Assembly: GCA_001970855.1 (NCBI GenBank)
Contig: LSSN01001610.1
Span: 1-14,012 of the forward strand
Direction of reading: 5' to 3'
Origin: Smittium culicis
Taxonomy: Eukaryota > Kickxellomycota > Harpellomycetes > Harpellales > Legeriomycetaceae
DNA: 14,012 nt
Part shown: in pieces, positions 10,346-14,012 of the stretch
Numbering within the stretch: position 1 is the stretch's first letter
Layout: the number at the start of each line of letters is the position of its first letter
Program-made: the position numbers and the translations under genes
The notes under the pieces: generated by a model
What the model saw: the letters and a program-made list of their open reading frames with translations, nothing else
The model's database searches: none
Told to the model about the DNA's origin: nothing

Positions 10346-10992
10346 GCTCGTTTGACTAATTATATAAAACTTGCTTATAAAATTTATGTTTATTATAATC
10401 TTATTCCCTTTCAAAGATGGTAGAAAGTTTTTTATCTACCAAATATAGCCAATTGTGATCAATAAAATAATTAAATTCCTAACCTATTAATATTATTTGC
10501 TTGTTTTAGATCGTTTGAAAGTAGTAAATTTGATTTTTAGTTATACTGGAATAATAAAAAAATTTTTTATATAGATTTTTGTATGGGAAAGGGTTTATTA
10601 ATTATTATATCGAATGAAGTAATTTTTACTTAAAAACTTATTTTTTATAGAATAAATATTTTTGGTATTATAAATAATAATTTTGTGGATATATTAATAT
10701 TCAAGTATCTAGTAAAAATATTTTCTAGTTCACCATCCATTACTATTTGAGCAATTAAAATCGAGAACTCATTCAAATAATTTTGATTCCCAGATACCTA
10801 AATGATACATTAGAAAAATTTTATATTGACAATTATATAAAAAAAAGCTTTTTAATTTGTATGTTCAGTTAAAGAAAGTATTGGAAAAAATAATCAAATC
10901 CAGCCGAAGAGGTTTTTTTCTTGATATTCAAATATTTTATGTTAATATACATGTCTATTCAGTTTTAAATAACACAAAAAATTATGTTTATT

Positions 10993-11024
10993 ATGCTTCA
11001 TTGGCCAGATACAATTATGTGTTG
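10993..11024. repeat. Direct repeat copy 2 (candidate B2), likely element end
   Basis: This is the second copy of the repeat at 11375-11404, in the same orientation and about 380 bp away. The DNA between them would correspond to A2. If the split-direct-repeat reading is right, the matching A1 copy lies at the other end of the element, beyond the window. Similarity further left is weak, so the true terminus could lie somewhat below 10993. Confidence 0.6.
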
Positions 11025-11096
11025 CCTAATTTTTTATTTAATTTTCTAAATCTTTCCCAGATACTAAACACTTTAACTTGAAATTTTTTTTCAAAA

Positions 11097-11116
11097 GTTC
11101 GAAAATGTTCGAAATT
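11097..11116. repeat. Tandem 10-mer GTTCGAAAAT/GTTCGAAATT
   Basis: Two adjacent 10-base units differ at one base, and each contains the palindrome TTCGAA. They lie in the AT-rich DNA between the two direct-repeat copies (candidate A2 region). Confidence 0.6.
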
Positions 11117-11308
11117 TCGTTATCTAAATTTGAAAATTCAATAATATTCTAAAAATTTTAAATTTATTACCAAAATTTCTTTGAAAAAATAAGGTTTAAA
11201 AGTATGAAAAAAATCAAATATAACCAAAAAGTATATAAACCGTTTTTCCCTCTGGTTTTCTTGCATTCCTGATCATTGTTTGACCTAATTTAGACAGAGA
11301 TTGGGTGA

Positions 11309-11324
11309 AACATAATTTTATCTG
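11309..11324. repeat. 16-bp perfect inverted copy of the direct-repeat core
   Basis: AACATAATTTTATCTG (11309-11324) is the exact reverse complement of CAGATAAAATTATGTT (11388-11403), which is the core of direct repeat copy 1. The two face each other across 63 bases, so the 3' untranslated region of the element could form a long stem just after the recombinase stop. Confidence 0.75.
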
Positions 11325-11374
11325 TAAATTCGCATAATAATAAGTTTTCATTTCATTCAACTAAACATATTAAA

Positions 11375-11404
11375 ATGCTTCATTAACCAGATAAAATTAT
11401 GTTG
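11375..11404. repeat. Direct repeat copy 1 (candidate B1), overlapping the recombinase stop
   Basis: ATGCTTCATTAACCAGATAAAATTATGTTG (30 bases, described by position) matches 10993-11024 at all but a few positions: after ATGCTTCATT there is AA versus GG, then CCAGATA, then A versus C, then AATTATGT, and a 2-base length difference at the end. On the minus strand the repeat starts at the last codons of the recombinase and includes its stop. In Ngaro/PAT-type elements the B1 repeat follows the recombinase frame directly. Confidence 0.7.
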
Positions 11405-12585
11405 ATTCAGATTTTAATACACGTTGAGCCAAATTTTCTCTTTTTCTGCGCGATAACTGATAGTACATATCAAATATTTCTCTACTTGTCCAAAATCCTT
11501 GGGTAATAACATCATCGTATGTTTCACCTGAAGTAGCACGTGTAGAACCAAGTGCTCTTGTCTTTAGTACTTTTTAGTTAGGTGTTAATGGTATAAGCAA
11601 CATAAGTTTTTTAATTTGATTGCTGATTCGTTGTGCTCCAATGTTAGTAGTGTGATCATTGAGATTCCTGATGAGATAGGATATGGAATATTTTTCGAAT
11701 AATGGATGTGGTTTGACGAACAGTGTTTTCGAAATCCACTTTTTTTTAAGCCTTATAGGCTTCAACCGGACATAATTTCTTGTCAGAGTGTGTATAAATT
11801 AGAGAAAAGTTTTCAATTGGCGTGCCATTACGTATCTCCTTTGGTCCTACTATAAAATAATTTATGCACCCCTTAGTTACTGATATCTTGCTGTCATTAA
11901 TCCTCTAAATTTCACTTGGCCTCATAAAGCCGCAGATGACTATGAGCCAAAATAGTGTTGCTTTCGAGTCATAACTTGACATTCTGGAATTGGTTCCAAG
12001 ATTCCTGATGTCATATAGCGGATTTTCAAAGGACCTGTCTTTTGATGTCGAAGTTTTTTGTCATACTATTTCATTAGTCGATCGTCAATAAATGAATCCC
12101 AATCGCTGTTTAGATCAAAAATTTCATTTTTGTATTTCTTCACTGCTCCTAGTCTTAATTTTAGAGTCTTCCGTTGAAGTTCAAGATATTTTATTAAATG
12201 AACGACTATTGCTTTCTTTATGGAGATTGAAGAGTTAGAAATTCACTTTAGGAACTTGTTCTTCGGGTTCAAAAAATTTTTCTGCTTGGTCTTAACGCTA
12301 GTGTTATCGAAAATCAATATGATAACCATTCCATCGAAGCCTGCTTCCTGATAACTTTCGCGCTTAACCATTAATCCTTAAGTGACATTTTCTTGTTGCG
12401 CATGTCGCTGATTTCCCACTTTTCGGGTCTGGTATGACTTCTGAAGGATATATCTTGATTGGTGGAGAAATATGTAGGTTCTTTAGGTTAGGATAATACG
12501 AGGCTGATCTCCAGAACGGCGTGATTAGAGTTGTTGTTATCCTCTCCTGGCGGATCTTCTTTATGTTGAGCTGGATCAGATTTCA
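11397..12585 (-). pseudogene. Tyrosine recombinase pseudogene of the same element
   Basis: The segment begins at the PP-stop-NLI / TPFWRSASYYPNL lead-in, in frame with the RNase H. The frame shifts near 12365 to give EAGFDGMVIILIFDNTSVK and a helical core-binding part (SISIKKAIVVHLIKYLE, then LNSDWDSFIDDRLMK), and shifts back near 11975. The catalytic domain then shows ICGFMRPSEI with Arg I (11922-11920), the beta-hairpin Lys region VGPKEIRNGTPIENFSL, LCPVEAYKA, and a further shift at an A8 run (11742-11749). LFVKPHPLFEKY, a single stop at 11576-11574, and LGSTRATSGETYDDVITQ with Arg II (11540-11538) follow. The C-terminal GFWTSREIFDMYY contains the nucleophile Tyr (11465-11463 or 11462-11460). 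The frame ends properly at TAA 11399-11397. The usual His of the H-x-x-R box is Gly here. About five stops and three frameshifts make it a pseudogene, although its last 55 codons are clean. Confidence 0.8.
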
Positions 12586-12659
12586 CGGTGGACATATTTA
12601 TGGGCTCTCCCACTCGGTACAACATTATTTGATTGAATTTGTCCTGGCTGCTTGCGGGA

Positions 12660-14012
12660 AGTATTTTTAGCACACAAATGTGCCCAGTTTGTGATTGTTT
12701 TTGTTCGCAAACATGTCGATATCGTGACTATCAAAGTATTTTTGAGTTCTTTGAAACTCTTTTTCGGATATCGACCATTCGGTATGCATAGTAAGCTGGA
12801 ATGGGGCGTCTGCTAGGCTCACAATGGATGGTATGTACTGGATCTGTACCCTGATCCCATTGCTGATACAGTGTCATTACATCAGTTCCGATATATCGAG
12901 CAGATTGGTTGATCTGGTTCCTCATTGCTTCTTGAAATAGCTTATGGAGGTATTGATGTCGCAATATACAACCACGCTCCTGCCCATTAAGCGAGACATC
13001 TTGATAGCCTTGTAATTTTCCGGTAGCTCTTTGGCATTTATAGGAAGGTTGAACTGTGCTTTTATTCATGTTCATGAGTACTGGCACTGACCAATAACTA
13101 TCCCCCAATGGTAGTCTCTCGAATCTTTGCAGACTTCCACTTAGGGGGTTTCTGGGAGGAAAATCAGAACGTTCCATTACTTGAGAGGATCTCTCCACCA
13201 AATCAGGTTGTCTAGAGATGACTGGTCCAAAGATGTTTCCGTATTCAAATCCCGAGTGGTGCGCAGGGTTTCGTTCTTTAGCTCCAAAATTCTCCTGCTC
13301 ATCAGTCTCCCTAGATGAAGGTCGATGTTCAACGCCTGTGTCTTCCCTATGAAAAACGTTAAGTGTCTCAGTGTCGTCTTTCCATTTCTGATTATTCTGG
13401 ATGCCTCTCTTATAAGATCCCTGAGTTTCTTCTTGGGAATCCTGAAGCTCATTTAGCGAGAGCTGATGTCCATACCCAAATCGCTGATAGACTGATTGGT
13501 GTTCATTGAAGAATTATCGTTGTTAATGATGAGCCACAGATTGGATAGTTTGTTTGAAATCATCTTAGTGTACTTTATACACTCGTTTTTGGTTGATCCC
13601 AAGATCAGAAAATCGCCCAAATAGCTCGAGATTCGGGTTCCTCAGGCTCTTGCCCACTTTAGAACCGGTTTTAGTATTTTGGTAAATACCAGTGAGCTTT
13701 ATGATAGACGAAATGAAAGTACCTTGTATTGATAGACGCGATGGCCCCGTGTGAATATGAGACATTGTATTTACACATTTTTGACGATCACGTGCTAGAA
13801 ATATCGCTGAGATCGAAACTTGTCATCTAGTCTCCCTTTCACATTATTCGTAAGATAGTTTTGAGTGATTCCATCTTGAAATTTTGCTCGGGGATTTAGT
13901 GGTTCAGGGGTTTCAGCTTGAGAACAATCCGTGCCTCTCCATTCTTCTTTGGAACGGTAAATGTCTTTGAGAAGAATCCTGGCTGCGCTGCTGAAACTTC
14001 TATAGCTTTTTT
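12660..14012 (-). pseudogene. Reverse transcriptase-RNase H pseudogene of a DIRS-order element
   Basis: Open at the right edge. RT landmarks in order: GFFSKTFTVPKKNGEARIVL then LKPLNH (13979-13899); FKMESL (13880-13863), a DIRS-order hallmark; motif A as KGD-stop-MTSFDLSD (13838-13803); a frameshift at about 13801-13805; then YQYKVLSFRLS (13734-13702) and FTKILKPVLKW (13686-13654). The YxDD box reads YLGD (13623-13612), so the first catalytic Asp is changed to Gly. The thumb/connection includes IPKKKLRDLIREASRI and LTFFIGKTQA. RNase H follows in the same frame: KDSRDYHWG with Asp at 13125-13123, INAKEL with Glu at 13029-13027, VVYCDINTSISY with Asp at 12960-12958, and SLADAPFQ with Asp at 12810-12808, so all four acidic active-site positions are present. 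Then come WSISEKEFQ and IDMFANKNNHKL. About 15-20 in-frame stops (such as TAG at 13829-13827 where Trp is expected) show it is dead. A 156-codon open frame at 12731-13201 is only a shadow of this RNase H in another frame. Confidence 0.85.

Larger units (their letters stand above)
3879..10990. other. Very AT-rich gene desert (about 7 kb); candidate heterochromatic or centromeric DNA
   Basis: Sampled lines contain only about 15-22% G+C, with frequent A and T homopolymers. No frame has recognisable protein motifs. The longest ones (plus 5131-5316; minus 5962-6156 and 7274-7645; plus 10857-11081) encode Ile/Phe/Lys/Asn/Tyr-rich peptides, as expected from random AT-rich sequence. No tRNA, rRNA or CRISPR-like array was seen. 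Small features inside are a perfect inverted repeat at 7483-7512, paired hairpins at 9328-9368 and short simple repeats. A small GC-richer patch occurs at about 9770-9840. The stretch ends at a decayed retrotransposon. Fungal regional centromeres and AT-rich repeat-decay blocks both look like this; the sequence alone does not decide between them. Confidence 0.6.
11025..11374. other. AT-rich spacer between the two direct-repeat copies (candidate A2)
   Basis: About 350 bases without a protein-coding frame. It contains the TTCGAA tandem (11097-11116) and the inverted copy of the repeat core (11309-11324). By analogy with Ngaro/PAT-type elements this would be the A2 repeat, whose partner A1 should lie at the far end of the element. 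That partner is outside the window, so the assignment is inference. Confidence 0.4.
10993..14012 (-). mobile_element. Decayed tyrosine-recombinase retrotransposon (DIRS/Ngaro/PAT type), 3' part
   Basis: Read from 14012 leftwards, the minus strand gives the domain order of DIRS-order elements: reverse transcriptase, RNase H, then a tyrosine recombinase instead of a DDE integrase. The RT and RNase H run straight into the DxFA..N.KL-like segment (IDMFANKNNHKL at 12720-12685) and the PP-W-NLI / TPFWRSASYYP segment that in this order lead into the recombinase. Most of the polyprotein from 13800 to about 12365 lies in a single frame, interrupted by stops. A ~30-bp sequence immediately after the recombinase stop is repeated about 380 bp further along (10993-11024), as expected for split direct repeats, so the inner boundary of the element is placed near 10993 or a little to the left. 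The gag-like part and the other end lie beyond the window. With about 25 in-frame stops and several frameshifts it is not functional. Confidence 0.85.

Noticed and set aside
3879..10990. A mitochondrial DNA insertion as the source of the AT-rich block
   Set aside because: No mitochondrial protein, tRNA or rRNA motif was found, and no GC clusters typical of fungal mitochondrial DNA were seen.
10857..11081. A plus-strand 74-codon frame overlapping direct repeat copy 2
   Set aside because: AT-rich chance frame, antisense to the retrotransposon end, with no motif.
13565..13765. A minus-strand 66-codon frame that looks like a separate small protein
   Set aside because: It is an alternative frame across the RT. 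The real RT signal (YQYKVL, FTKILKPV, YLGD) is in the neighbouring, stop-interrupted frame.
1..14012. Dictyostelium as the host, because of AT-rich DNA plus a DIRS-type element
   Set aside because: The dehydrogenase gene is near 47% GC with mixed third positions, unlike the very AT-biased coding sequence of that group.
1..14012. A CRISPR array, phage-defence or other prokaryotic accessory system
   Set aside because: No regularly spaced repeats, no prokaryotic operon structure, and the gene content is eukaryotic.

Overview
The window looks like a piece of a eukaryotic, probably fungal, nuclear chromosome. It holds one well-preserved metabolic gene at the left edge, a long and extremely AT-rich gene-poor stretch in the middle, and a decayed retrotransposon running off the right edge. 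The single long coding exon, an apparent intron close to the 5' end of the gene, a mitochondrial-type presequence and a tyrosine-recombinase retrotransposon all fit a fungus with few introns. The sequence does not fix the species.

Left (1-1900): a minus-strand gene for glutaryl-CoA dehydrogenase, the mitochondrial flavoenzyme of lysine and tryptophan breakdown. The main exon (219-1397) is intact with all key residues. Upstream, 1626-1688 encodes a separate short presequence that ends at a GTAAGT-like donor, so the full gene probably spans 219-1688 with one intron. The splice sites cannot both be the textbook choices and stay in frame, which raises the possibility of alternative splicing.

Middle (about 1900-10990): a transition zone of 35-40% GC (to about 3900) with no convincing gene. 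It has one 99-codon ATG frame (3579-3878) that could be a small tail-anchored protein, a perfect 11-bp-arm palindrome and a marked C-over-G bias. From about 3900 to 10990 GC falls to roughly one fifth by eye. I see no gene, tRNA or conserved protein there, only homopolymer runs, short simple repeats and a few hairpins. Length, composition and the adjoining retroelement make it a candidate centromere, pericentromere or other heterochromatic block. That is inference only.

Right (about 10990-14012): the 3' part of a DIRS/Ngaro/PAT-type (tyrosine recombinase) retrotransposon on the minus strand, entering from beyond the right edge. Reading from 14012 leftwards there are reverse transcriptase, RNase H and tyrosine recombinase segments, broken by about 25 in-frame stops and a few frameshifts. 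Directly after the recombinase stop codon is a ~30-bp sequence that recurs about 380 bp further on. This is the layout expected for the B1-A2-B2 split direct repeats of this order. No methyltransferase segment is seen between RNase H and recombinase.

There is no operon-like cooperation between these parts. The only gene that looks functional is the dehydrogenase; the rest is heterochromatin-like DNA with a dead mobile element.
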